Below, piece by piece: positions 17,666 through 24,983 of a stretch of 64,000 nucleotides of DNA (position 1 is the stretch's first letter; every line of letters starts with the position of its first letter). The notes under the pieces were generated by a model. The model was given only the letters and a program-made list of their open reading frames with translations. It had not been told where the DNA came from and ran no database searches. Origin of the DNA: Pseudomonas gingeri (GTDB taxonomy: Bacteria; Pseudomonadota; Gammaproteobacteria; Pseudomonadales; Pseudomonadaceae); NCBI RefSeq assembly GCF_013386115.1, contig NZ_JACAOR010000008.1:62001-126000 (forward strand). The letters run 5' to 3'. The translations under genes and the position numbers were made by a program.

Positions 17666-18909
17666 AGGTATTCCCCGAAGGCGCCGGCCACGCGCAGGGC
17701 GCTGTTCACGCCGTCTTCGTGGAAGCCGTTGGCCCAGTAGGCCCCGCAATAGTAGGTATGTCGCTCGCCATACAATTCCTCCCAGCGATGCTGCGCGGCC
17801 ACGGCGGCCAGGCTGTATTGCGGGTGGGCGTAGGTGTAGCGGGCCAGGACCTTGCGCGGATCGATATCGGCGCCCTGGTTGAGGCTGACACAGAAGGTGG
17901 TGTCGCTGCGGATGCCCTGGAGAATGTTCATGTTGTAGGTCACGGCGGCCAGGCGCAGGCCATCGCCACCGAGGCGGTAGTTCCAGCTGGCCCAGGCCAG
18001 CGGGCGCTCCGGCAGCAGGCGGGTGTCGGTGTGCAGCACCACTTCGTTGTCGGCGTAGGGCAGCGCGCCGAGGATCTGCTGTTCGGCGCTGCTCGGCTCG
18101 GCCAGCAACCGCAGTGCCTGGTCGCTGTGGCAGGCGAACACCACTTTGTCGAAGCGTTCGCTGCCGGCGGCGCTGTGGATAACCACGCCATGGCCGTCGC
18201 GCTCGACCCGGGTCACCGCGCAATCGAGGCGGATGCGTTCGCGAAAGCCGGCGATCAGGGGATCGATGTAACGACTCGAGCCGCCTTCGATCACCCGCCA
18301 TTGCGGGCGGTTGCTGACCGACAGCAGGCCGTGGTTCTTGAAGAAACGTACGAAGAACTGCAACGGAAAACCGAGCATGTCCGCCAGGGACATCGACCAG
18401 ATCGCCGCGCCCATGGGCACGATGTAGTGCTGGATGAACCGCTCGCCATAACCGCCGTCGCACAGGTAGGTGCCGAGTGTGGTGTCGGCGGCGATGCGCT
18501 GCTGCTCCAGGTCGTCGAGGGCCTGGCGGTTGAACCGCAGGATATCGCGCAACATGCCCCAGAAACCCGGGGACAACAGATTGCGGCGCTGGGCGAACAG
18601 GCTGTTGAGGTTGTTGCCGTTGTATTCGCGGTTGGCCGCCGGGTCGCGCACCGAAAAGCTCATCTCGGTGGCCTTGTAGCCGACGCCGAGCTGGCCGAGC
18701 AGGCGGATGAAGTTCGGGTAAGTCCAGTCGTTGAAGACGATGAAGCCGGTATCGATGGCGTGCTGCTCGCCATTCACCGTGACGTCCACGGTATGGGTAT
18801 GCCCGCCGATCCAGCTGGCGGCTTCGAACAGGGTGATCTGGTGATTGCGGTTGAGCAGGTAGGCGCAGGTCAGGCCCGCGATGCCGCTGCCGATCAGGGC
18901 GATTTTCAT
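17662..18909 (-). CDS. NAD(P)/FAD-dependent oxidoreductase of the cfa cluster
   Basis: This 415-aa flavoprotein has an N-terminal Rossmann FAD motif, GSGIAGLTCAYLL (residues 7-19), followed by FEAASWIGGHTHT, and a C-terminal HRWEELYGERHTYYCGAYWANGFHEDG block with the flavin-contacting region. It resembles the amine-oxidase-like flavoproteins encoded beside cfa in the singlet-oxygen regulons of alphaproteobacteria, where relatives take part in fatty-acid modification. The ATG overlaps the SDR stop by 4 bp and the stop overlaps the DUF1365 GTG, so it is firmly within the operon. The substrate is inferred to be an acyl chain, not demonstrated. Confidence 0.92.
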   Translation of the reverse strand: MKIALIGSGIAGLTCAYLLNRNHQITLFEAASWIGGHTHTVDVTVNGEQHAIDTGFIVFNDWTYPNFIRLLGQLGVGYKATEMSFSVRDPAANREYNGNNLNSLFAQRRNLLSPGFWGMLRDILRFNRQALDDLEQQRIAADTTLGTYLCDGGYGERFIQHYIVPMGAAIWSMSLADMLGFPLQFFVRFFKNHGLLSVSNRPQWRVIEGGSSRYIDPLIAGFRERIRLDCAVTRVERDGHGVVIHSAAGSERFDKVVFACHSDQALRLLAEPSSAEQQILGALPYADNEVVLHTDTRLLPERPLAWASWNYRLGGDGLRLAAVTYNMNILQGIRSDTTFCVSLNQGADIDPRKVLARYTYAHPQYSLAAVAAQHRWEELYGERHTYYCGAYWANGFHEDGVNSALRVAGAFGEYL

Positions 18910-19688
18910 GAAGGGTCCTTGTCCTTGCCGTTATTGCGCGCCATGCGCCTGCCGATCGCCAGTTGCAGGCGCTTGGGCAGGCGTGACAGTGGCCAGAGCC
19001 CGGCCATGAACAAGGCCGGGAAGCTGATTTCCAGCGGCCGCTTGTGGAGTTTCTCGCAGATGTAGCCGGCAGCCTTGTCGGCCGGCCAGCTCAGGGGCAT
19101 GGGGAAATCGTTCTTCTGCGTCAGCGGGGTATCGACGAAACCGGGGCTGACGATGGTGACGTCGATACCTTCGCGGGCCAGGTCGATCCGCAGGGATTCG
19201 AACAGGTAGCGCATGCCGGCTTTCGAGGCACCGTAGGCTTCCGCGCGCGGCAGCGGCAGGAAGGTCACGGCGCTGGCGATCGCCACCAGGTGCGGCTCGG
19301 TACCGGCCCTGAGCAGGGGCAGGGCGATCTCGATGCAGTAGCTGCTGGCGAGCAGGTTGGTACGCACCACCCGTTCGACGACCGAGGCATCGAACGCCTG
19401 GGCATCGACATATTCACAGGTGCCGGCGTTGAGAATCACCGTGTCGAGACCGCCCCAGGCCTGCTTGATGCGTTCGCCGATCTCGCGTACCTGGCGGCTG
19501 TCGGTCAGGTCGCCGGGGACCAGCAGCACCTGGCCCGGATAGCGCTCGTCGAGGGCTTCCAGTGCTCGCACATTGCGGGCACTCACGGCCAGCTGGATGC
19601 CGCTCTTGAGCAGCACCTCGGCCATGGCGGCGCCGATCCCGCTGCTGGCACCGGTCAGCCAGATGCGACGTGCGGAGGACAGGCTCAT
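18906..19688 (-). CDS. Short-chain dehydrogenase/reductase
   Basis: This 260-aa classical SDR has the cofactor motif TGASSGIGAAM near residues 12-22, NAG (LNAGTCEYV), catalytic Ser (IASAVTF) and the YGASK active site. ATG 19688 has an AAGGAGA ribosome site; the longer frame starts inside the NTF2-like gene. It overlaps the preceding stop by 4 bp and the next start by 4 bp. Its position in the cfa/photolyase operon suggests it acts on a lipid-derived carbonyl or alcohol, which is inference. Confidence 0.92.
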   Translation of the reverse strand: MSLSSARRIWLTGASSGIGAAMAEVLLKSGIQLAVSARNVRALEALDERYPGQVLLVPGDLTDSRQVREIGERIKQAWGGLDTVILNAGTCEYVDAQAFDASVVERVVRTNLLASSYCIEIALPLLRAGTEPHLVAIASAVTFLPLPRAEAYGASKAGMRYLFESLRIDLAREGIDVTIVSPGFVDTPLTQKNDFPMPLSWPADKAAGYICEKLHKRPLEISFPALFMAGLWPLSRLPKRLQLAIGRRMARNNGKDKDPS

Positions 19689-20107
19689 GCGACTCTCCTT
19701 TTCAGCCACGCGGTGGCGTGTCCGAGCAATGGCAGGTGGTCATAGAGCAGTGCCCCGGCGTCGAAATAATCCCGGTGGCGGTAGACCTTGTGGATCCACA
19801 GCAGATGGGAGCAACCCTCGACATGGATCGGCTCGCCCCTGGCGAGCCTGGGATGACGATAGCTCATGTTCCAGCGCAGATAGCCTTCGCCCTCGCGGAC
19901 CTGGTCGAGGCCATGGAAATCGAAGTGCAGCCCGCTGATGTCGCTGTACATCCGGGCGAAATAACCCTGCAGCTCCGCCAGGCCGCTGACCTCGTGCAAC
20001 GGGTCGGTGAACCGCACGTCGTCGCTGTACAGCTCGGCGAGCAGGTGCAGGTTGTCCTTGTCCAGGGCTGCGAAGCGCTGGACGAAATGGTGCAGGAACT
20101 CACTCAT
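19685..20107 (-). CDS. NTF2-like / SnoaL-like nuclear transport factor 2 family protein
   Basis: This 140-aa single-domain protein has the NTF2-fold pattern: an N-terminal helix (FLHHFVQRFAALDKDNL), LYSDDVRFTDPLHEVSGLAEL, and strands ending in HVEGCSHLLWIHKVYRHRDY. Family members are small enzymes or binding proteins with a cone-shaped pocket. It overlaps the photolyase stop by 8 bp and the SDR start by 4 bp. Its role in the operon is unknown, possibly handling an oxidised lipid intermediate. Confidence 0.88.
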   Translation of the reverse strand: MSEFLHHFVQRFAALDKDNLHLLAELYSDDVRFTDPLHEVSGLAELQGYFARMYSDISGLHFDFHGLDQVREGEGYLRWNMSYRHPRLARGEPIHVEGCSHLLWIHKVYRHRDYFDAGALLYDHLPLLGHATAWLKRRVA

Positions 20108-21545
20108 GCGTGGCTCCGGTATCCAGCCGCGCCGGCAGGCTCTTGAAGGCGGCCAGGGCGCGTTCGCGGCTTTTGCCCAGGTCGACGATGGGTCGTGGAT
20201 AGTCGGCGACGCCGAACAGGCCGCCGACGGCCGCCGGGTTGTGCACTTCCTTCTTGTTCAGCCCAGCCAGTTCCGGCAGCCAGTGCTTGATGAACAGGCC
20301 CTCGCTGTCGAATCTCTCCGACTGGCTGATCGGGTTGAAGATGCGGAAGTAGGGGGCCGCGTCGGTGCCGGTGGAGGAACTCCACTGCCAGCCGCCGTTG
20401 TTCGCCGCCAGGTCGCCGTCGATCAGGTGGCGCATGAAGAAACGCTCGCCTTCGCGCCAGTCGATCAGCAGGTTCTTGGTCAGGAACATCGCCACGACCA
20501 TGCGCAGGCGGTTGTGCATCCAGCCGGTGTCGAGCAGTTGGCGCATGGCCGCGTCGATGATCGGCAGGCCGGTGCGGGCCTGTTGCCAGGCCGCCAGTTC
20601 CTGCGGGGCATCGCGCCAGGGCACGGCTTCGGTTTCCGGGCGGAAGGCGCGGTGCCGCGAGACCCGCGGGTAACCCACCAGGATATGTTTGTAGAACTCG
20701 CGCCAGAGCAGTTCGTTGATCCAGGTGACGGCGCCGGCGTTGCCGCTGTCGAATTCGCCCTGGTTGTTCTGCAGGGCGGCGTGCAGGCACTGGCGCGGGG
20801 AGACCACGCCGGCGGCGAGGTAGGCGGACAGCTGACTGGTGCCGGGCTTGGCCGGGAAGTCCCGCTCACTCTGGTAGTAGTCGATCTGCTGGTCGGCAAA
20901 GGCGTCCAGGCGCCGCCGGGCTTCGGCTTCTCCGGCCGGCCAGAGGTCGCGCAGGGCCTGGGACGGTGGCGGAAAACCTTCGACTTCGGCGGGAATCGGA
21001 TCGCTGCCCAGGCTCAGCGGCAACTGCGCGCGGGGTGCCTCGACCATGGCCGGCAACGCGCCGTGAAGGCGGCTGTAGCAGACCTTGCGGAACTGGCTGA
21101 AGACCTGGAAGTAGCCACCGGTCCGGGTCAGTACAGTGCCGGGCTTGAAGAACAGTTGATCGAGATAGCTTTGGAAGCCGATGCCGTGGGCTTCGACGGC
21201 CTTGGCCACGGCCTGGTCGCGGCGGGTTTCGTGCACGCCGTATTCTTCGTTGAGATGCAGGGCGTCGATTCTCAGGGCCTGGCACAACTCGAGCAGGACC
21301 GCGGGGACCTGCTCCCAGGTGTCGGCATGGCGAACCAGCAGGGGAATATTCAGGGCGGCCAGCGCCTGGCTCAGCTCCCGCAGGTTGCGCAGCCAGAAGT
21401 CGACCTTGCACGGGGCGTCGTCGTGGGCCTGCCACTGGGCCGGTGTCAGCAGGTACACCGCCACCGTGGGACCGCGCCGGGCAGCGGCGCTCAAGGCGGT
21501 GTTGTCATGCAGGCGCAAGTCGGTGCGCAGCCAGAACAATTGCAT
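20100..21545 (-). CDS. phrB: Deoxyribodipyrimidine photo-lyase
   Basis: This 481-aa class I CPD photolyase uses FADH- and blue light to split UV pyrimidine dimers. The N-terminal antenna-binding domain begins MQLFWLRTDLRLHDNTALSA; the C-terminal FAD domain contains GRTGLPIIDAAMRQL-like sequence (ARTGLPIIDAAMRQLL), WMHNRLRMVVAMFLTK and the conserved WSSSTGTDAAPYFRIFNP. ATG 21545 is preferred over upstream ATGs at 21551 and 21563 because AAGGA lies 7 bases before it and family members start at this residue. It follows the MerR regulator by 29 bp in the same operon. Confidence 0.97.
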   Translation of the reverse strand: MQLFWLRTDLRLHDNTALSAAARRGPTVAVYLLTPAQWQAHDDAPCKVDFWLRNLRELSQALAALNIPLLVRHADTWEQVPAVLLELCQALRIDALHLNEEYGVHETRRDQAVAKAVEAHGIGFQSYLDQLFFKPGTVLTRTGGYFQVFSQFRKVCYSRLHGALPAMVEAPRAQLPLSLGSDPIPAEVEGFPPPSQALRDLWPAGEAEARRRLDAFADQQIDYYQSERDFPAKPGTSQLSAYLAAGVVSPRQCLHAALQNNQGEFDSGNAGAVTWINELLWREFYKHILVGYPRVSRHRAFRPETEAVPWRDAPQELAAWQQARTGLPIIDAAMRQLLDTGWMHNRLRMVVAMFLTKNLLIDWREGERFFMRHLIDGDLAANNGGWQWSSSTGTDAAPYFRIFNPISQSERFDSEGLFIKHWLPELAGLNKKEVHNPAAVGGLFGVADYPRPIVDLGKSRERALAAFKSLPARLDTGATHE

Positions 21546-21574
21546 AGTCATTCCTTGGGCCATGGGCGAGATCG

Positions 21575-22504
21575 CTAGAGCAGTCCGAGCCGGGTCAAGC
21601 CCTGGTGCGCCGACAACGGGTCTTCGGCCAGGCTCACGCCCGGGTTCTCGTCGCTATATACGGACAGTTCGACAAAGTGGATGCACACCGCGGCGCCGGT
21701 GATCAGCCTCGGGCAACCGATACCGCCGAGCAGCCGGGGCAGGGCGCTCAGGCTCAGCGCCTTGCTGGAATACAGGACCACGGCCCGGGCCTTCAGGTGT
21801 TCGACGGCCAGCGCCAGTTCGCCGGGCGGCAGCGGCCAGTCGAAGACCTCCACCGGGCAGTCGGCGCTGCTGGCCAGCCAGGCGGTCAGCCACAGGTGCG
21901 GCTCCAGCGGCAGGTCCGACTGGTTGACCAGCAGCAGAGGGGCGCCCTTGAGCTGGCGATTGTTGTGATAGATCCGTGCGCCGAGCTTGCTGCGCAGCCA
22001 GGAGTAGAAGAAGGTCCGCTCCATCTGCCCGCCGAACTGGCTCTGCCAGCGCTGCTCGAGTTCCGCCAGCAGCGGGATCAGCAACTGTTCGCAGACCGTG
22101 CGGGGCGGATACAGCGACATCGCCTGGTTGAAGCTGTCATCGACCTGGCGCTCATCCAGCTGGCCGATGGCCCGGACCAGGTTGTGGTGCAGCCGATGCC
22201 AGTCGTTTTCCGGCGGTTCGGCGGGCGGCTGCGGGGCATCGAGCAACTGCTTGACCTGGCGCACCGCCACGCCACGGTTCAACCAGGTCAGGATCGCCTG
22301 GATGCGTTGCACGTGTTCGGTGGAAAACAGCCGGTGCCCCTTGGGCGTGCGGTGCGGCACGATCAGTCCGTAGCGCCGCTCCCAGGCCCGCAGGGTGACG
22401 GCATTGACGCCGGTCTGCCGGGCCACTTCGCGGATCGGCAGCCAGCCGGCCGCCAGGGCGCTGGCGTAGTCGGGGTTGGCTTCGTCGTCTTCGGGGAGGG
22501 TCAT
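21575..22504 (-). CDS. MerR-family transcriptional regulator, LitR/PplR-like (class II, lacking a recognisable B12 motif)
   Basis: This 309-aa protein has an N-terminal MerR DNA-binding domain near residues 25-95 (WLPIREVARQTGVNAVTLRAWERRYGL, split here as WLPIREVARQTG plus VNAVTLRAWERRYG), and a C-terminal region resembling the helical plus Rossmann part of CarH/LitR regulators. The cobalamin-binding DxHxxG motif is not seen, as in class II LitR proteins of Pseudomonas that are thought to sense light through a partner LOV protein. ATG 22504 follows the upstream stop by 2 bp. It probably represses its own operon and the renalase-like gene through the TGTACA-N12-TGTACA sites nearby. Confidence 0.88.
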   Translation of the reverse strand: MTLPEDDEANPDYASALAAGWLPIREVARQTGVNAVTLRAWERRYGLIVPHRTPKGHRLFSTEHVQRIQAILTWLNRGVAVRQVKQLLDAPQPPAEPPENDWHRLHHNLVRAIGQLDERQVDDSFNQAMSLYPPRTVCEQLLIPLLAELEQRWQSQFGGQMERTFFYSWLRSKLGARIYHNNRQLKGAPLLLVNQSDLPLEPHLWLTAWLASSADCPVEVFDWPLPPGELALAVEHLKARAVVLYSSKALSLSALPRLLGGIGCPRLITGAAVCIHFVELSVYSDENPGVSLAEDPLSAHQGLTRLGLL

Positions 22505-22506
22505 GG

Positions 22507-23475
22507 TCAGATCGCGTTCCGCAGGCTGAGGTTTTCCGGGTGGGGCTGCAGGTAGACCTGCAAGGCCACGTAGGGATCGGGGTGATGGCGCAAGTGATGC
22601 TTGAGCAGGGTCAGCGGCACCACCAGCGGCACGATGCCGAGGCGGTACTGGCCGATGAGCTGCTGCATTTCCTGCTTGTCCGCGGCGCTGAGGGTTTGCT
22701 TGAGGTAGCCGCTGAGATGCTGCAGGACATTGGTATGGGTGCGGCGGGTCGCGCATTTCTTCAGGGCGGCCATCAGTTCGCTGAAGTAGCGCGGGCCGAC
22801 CTCGTTCGGATCCGACTTGCCCATGCTGCCCAACAGGTGACCGAGGGCCTTGTACTGCGGCGGGTTATGGGCCATGAGCAGGTACTTGTAGCGTGCGTGG
22901 AAGTCGGTCAGGGCCCGGCGGCTCAGGCCGCTGGCGCACAGTTCCTGCCAGGCGGCGTAGGCGAAGACCCGCGTCAGGAAGTTTTCCCGCAACACCGGAT
23001 CGTTCAGGCGGCCTTCTTCTTCCACCGGCAGGTCGGGGTGCCGGGCGCAGAAGACCTGGGCGAAGATGCCGCGTCCGGCGTGTTCGGCGGGGCGGCCGCC
23101 GTCCTGGTAGACCTTGACCCGCTCCAGCCCGCAGGACGGCGATTTCTGCATGAAGATATAGCCACAGATATCCTTGAGCTCGGCCGCCATTCGCGTGCCG
23201 TAGTCCGCCAGCGCGTGGGTGACGTCAGTGTCGGGGTGCACCGTGCCGACGGCCCTGGGATGTTGCGGATCGCCCACCAGGCGAATCGGTTCGCGGGGCG
23301 TGCCCAGGCCGATCGCCACTTCCGGGCAGACCGGGAGGAAATCGAAATATTCGCTGAGAGTGCGGCTGCACAGTCGCGACTCCTTGTGCCCGCCGTTGTA
23401 GCGCACCTCGGCGCCCATCAGGCAGGCGCTGATGGCGATCCTCGGTTTGCGGGGTGTATCGGTGGGCAAGGGCAT
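22507..23475 (-). CDS. DUF523-DUF1722 fusion protein (TudS-like desulfurase domain plus YbgA domain)
   Basis: This 322-aa protein fuses an N-terminal DUF523 domain (to about residue 160) with a C-terminal DUF1722/YbgA domain (from about 190, FHARYKYLLMAH, RYFSELMAAL, HHPDPYVALQVYL). Cys18 (SACLMG), Cys50 (PVCPE) and Cys115 (KSPSCG) occupy the positions of the three cysteines that hold a [4Fe-4S] cluster in DUF523 thiouracil desulfurases such as TudS. It could remove sulfur from thiolated pyrimidines. It is the first gene of the regulator-photolyase operon, directly downstream of the paired operators, and GAGG precedes the ATG. Confidence 0.9.
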   Translation of the reverse strand: MPLPTDTPRKPRIAISACLMGAEVRYNGGHKESRLCSRTLSEYFDFLPVCPEVAIGLGTPREPIRLVGDPQHPRAVGTVHPDTDVTHALADYGTRMAAELKDICGYIFMQKSPSCGLERVKVYQDGGRPAEHAGRGIFAQVFCARHPDLPVEEEGRLNDPVLRENFLTRVFAYAAWQELCASGLSRRALTDFHARYKYLLMAHNPPQYKALGHLLGSMGKSDPNEVGPRYFSELMAALKKCATRRTHTNVLQHLSGYLKQTLSAADKQEMQQLIGQYRLGIVPLVVPLTLLKHHLRHHPDPYVALQVYLQPHPENLSLRNAI

Positions 23476-23497
23476 TCGGCGAACCTCGGGGATTTAC

Positions 23498-23523
23498 TTG
23501 TACAAGTGTCGTCTCTTGTACAA
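23498..23523. promoter_or_regulatory. Paired TTGTACAA operator, promoter-downstream copy
   Basis: Two TTGTACAA palindromes at 23498-23505 and 23516-23523 have starts 18 bp apart, giving TGTACA-N12-TGTACA. The first is embedded in a perfect 12-bp palindrome (ACTTGTACAAGT, 23496-23507). The pair lies between the predicted -10 and the DUF523 start codon, a position suited to repression. The layout matches, as I recall, operators of LitR-type MerR regulators, one of which is encoded two genes downstream. Confidence 0.75.
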
Positions 23524-23532
23524 CTAAATCTC

Positions 23533-23560
23533 ATCATAGGTTCTATCTTGTACAAGTCAA
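23533..23560 (-). promoter_or_regulatory. Predicted sigma-70 promoter of the DUF523/regulator/photolyase operon
   Basis: On the minus strand TTGACT (23555-23560) and TATGAT (23533-23538) are separated by 16 bp, a near-consensus promoter about 60 bp before the first ORF. One TTGTACAA palindrome (23548-23555) falls inside the spacer and another just upstream of the -35, so binding there would control RNA polymerase directly. Confidence 0.65.
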
Positions 23561-23573
23561 ATATTTTGTACAA
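23548..23573. promoter_or_regulatory. Paired TTGTACAA operator overlapping the -35 region
   Basis: TTGTACAA occurs at 23548-23555 and 23566-23573, again with starts 18 bp apart, exactly as in the pair at 23498-23523. The two pairs are spaced so that the four palindromes start at 23498, 23516, 23548 and 23566. This second pair brackets the predicted -35 hexamer. Confidence 0.75.
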
Positions 23574-23589
23574 GATTGCTTGGCCGACG

Positions 23590-23805
23590 TTATTGCCAGC
23601 CCATCCGCCAACTGGCGGCGTCCTGCAGGGTCCGCCAGGCGACGCGCTGATTGCGTCGGGTCAATACCGCTTGCAGTTCGAGTTCGAGGACCGTGCCGAT
23701 CTCATCGCAGAACAGTTCGGTGACCAGGAAGTGTTTTTCCCGGTTTTGCGGGTGGGCTGCTGTCCACTTCGACAGCAGCAGCTTGCGTGGGTTGATCCGG
23801 TTCAC
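23590..23805 (-). CDS. TIGR02450-family Trp-rich small protein
   Basis: This 71-aa ORF starts at GTG 23805, whose bases overlap the stop of the renalase-like gene (GTGA). It reads NRINPRKLLLSKWTAAHPQN and continues with EKHFLVTEL and RNQRVAWRTLQDAASWRMGW, the small Trp-containing family (DUF2389) common beside photolyase genes in Gammaproteobacteria. Much longer frames on the same strand start inside the upstream gene and are not coding. Function is unknown; co-transcription with the flavoprotein is likely. Confidence 0.85.
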   Translation of the reverse strand: MNRINPRKLLLSKWTAAHPQNREKHFLVTELFCDEIGTVLELELQAVLTRRNQRVAWRTLQDAASWRMGWQ

Positions 23806-24788
23806 GCCAGGTGTTCCAGCAGCCGGCGGGCGGCTTCCTGACCACTGAGCCAGGCGCCCTCGACACGACCCGACAGGCACCAGTCGCCACAGACATACAG
23901 GCCCAGGTCGGCGTCGGCCAGGGCACCCCATTCGCGCGCGCCGGCAGGACGGGCATAGAGCCAGCGGTGGGCGAGGGTGAAGGTCGGGGCGGGCATGGTG
24001 ATATGCAGCAGTTCGGCGAACGCCCCGTGCAGGTGTTCGATCACGGCTTCCCTGGACAGGTCCAGGTGCTGCTTGCTCCAGCTGCTGGTGGCATGCAGGA
24101 CCCAGGTGTCGAGCTTGTCGTCGCGTCCCGGTTTGCTGCGGTTGCGGGCCAGCCAGTCGAGCGGGCTGTCCTGCACGAAGCAGCCTTCCATCGGGGTATC
24201 CAGCGCTGTCTCGAACGCCAGGGCGACGGCCCAGGTCGGTTCCATCTGCACGCCGGCGGCGGCTCCGGCGAGTTTCGGCGCGGCGGCGAGCAGGGCGGTG
24301 GCCTGGGGCGCCGGCGTGGCGATGATGACGTGGCTGAACGGGCCATGGGTGAAGCCTTCGGCGTCCTGCAGGTGCCAGTGCTGTTCGCCGCGGAACACTT
24401 CGGTGATGCGGCAACTGAAGTGGGTTTGCAGGTCCCCCAGCAGGCCGCGGGTGATGGCGCTCATGCGCGGGGCGCCGACCCAGCGGGTCTGCTCGTCCGG
24501 CGACAGGTTCAACTGGCCGTTCTGCCAGGTGTAGAGCGTCGGGTCCCATTCGGCGACCCAGCCCTGGCTTTGCCAGCGTTGTACTTCGTTGACGAAACGG
24601 CGGTCGCGGGCGGTGAAGTACTGGGCGCCCATATCCAGCGACCCGGCGTCGCTGCGCTTGCTCGACATGCGTCCGCCGCTGCCACGGCTTTTATCGAACA
24701 GTTCGATGGCGTGCCCGGCATCCTGCAATGCGCGGGCGGCTGAGAGTCCGGCGATACCGGCACCAATTATTGCGATAGGTACAGTCAT
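23802..24788 (-). CDS. Renalase-like NAD(P)/FAD-dependent oxidoreductase
   Basis: This 328-aa flavoprotein has the Rossmann motif GAGIAGLSAARAL (residues 8-20), then FDKSRGSGGRMSSKR and LDMGAQYFTARD, characteristic of bacterial renalases, which oxidise mis-reduced 2- or 6-dihydro-NAD(P). The C-terminal YVCGDWCLSGRVEGAWLSG is the FAD-closing segment. ATG 24788 is preferred to an upstream ATG at 24812 because GAGG precedes it and the Rossmann fold begins at once. The upstream region carries a degenerate copy of the paired TGTACA operator, so it probably belongs to the same light or stress regulon as the photolyase operon. Confidence 0.9.
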   Translation of the reverse strand: MTVPIAIIGAGIAGLSAARALQDAGHAIELFDKSRGSGGRMSSKRSDAGSLDMGAQYFTARDRRFVNEVQRWQSQGWVAEWDPTLYTWQNGQLNLSPDEQTRWVGAPRMSAITRGLLGDLQTHFSCRITEVFRGEQHWHLQDAEGFTHGPFSHVIIATPAPQATALLAAAPKLAGAAAGVQMEPTWAVALAFETALDTPMEGCFVQDSPLDWLARNRSKPGRDDKLDTWVLHATSSWSKQHLDLSREAVIEHLHGAFAELLHITMPAPTFTLAHRWLYARPAGAREWGALADADLGLYVCGDWCLSGRVEGAWLSGQEAARRLLEHLA

Positions 24789-24833
24789 AGGGGCCTCGTT
24801 ACCTGTCTGCACAGACTACGCCGTCGGTAAAAC

Positions 24834-24859
24834 CTGTACAATCTTGATTTTAGGTATAA
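24834..24859. promoter_or_regulatory. Degenerate paired TGTACA operator between renalase-like gene and TIGR01777 gene
   Basis: CTGTACAA (24834-24841) and AGGTATAA (24852-24859) start 18 bp apart, reproducing the spacing of the perfect pairs at 23498 and 23548; the second half-site is degenerate. It lies 46-71 bp before the renalase-like ATG and 125-150 bp before the divergent epimerase gene, so it could regulate either. Confidence 0.6.
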
Positions 24860-24983
24860 GTTGCGACCTTCCTGTCGTCTGAAGCTGTCCTATTGTTAAA
24901 CACATATTCTGTCGAGAAGAAAAGAGCCCTGTGTATAAAAATAGACTAACGCTCCCGACAAAACGTTACGCGAGGACGCTTTC

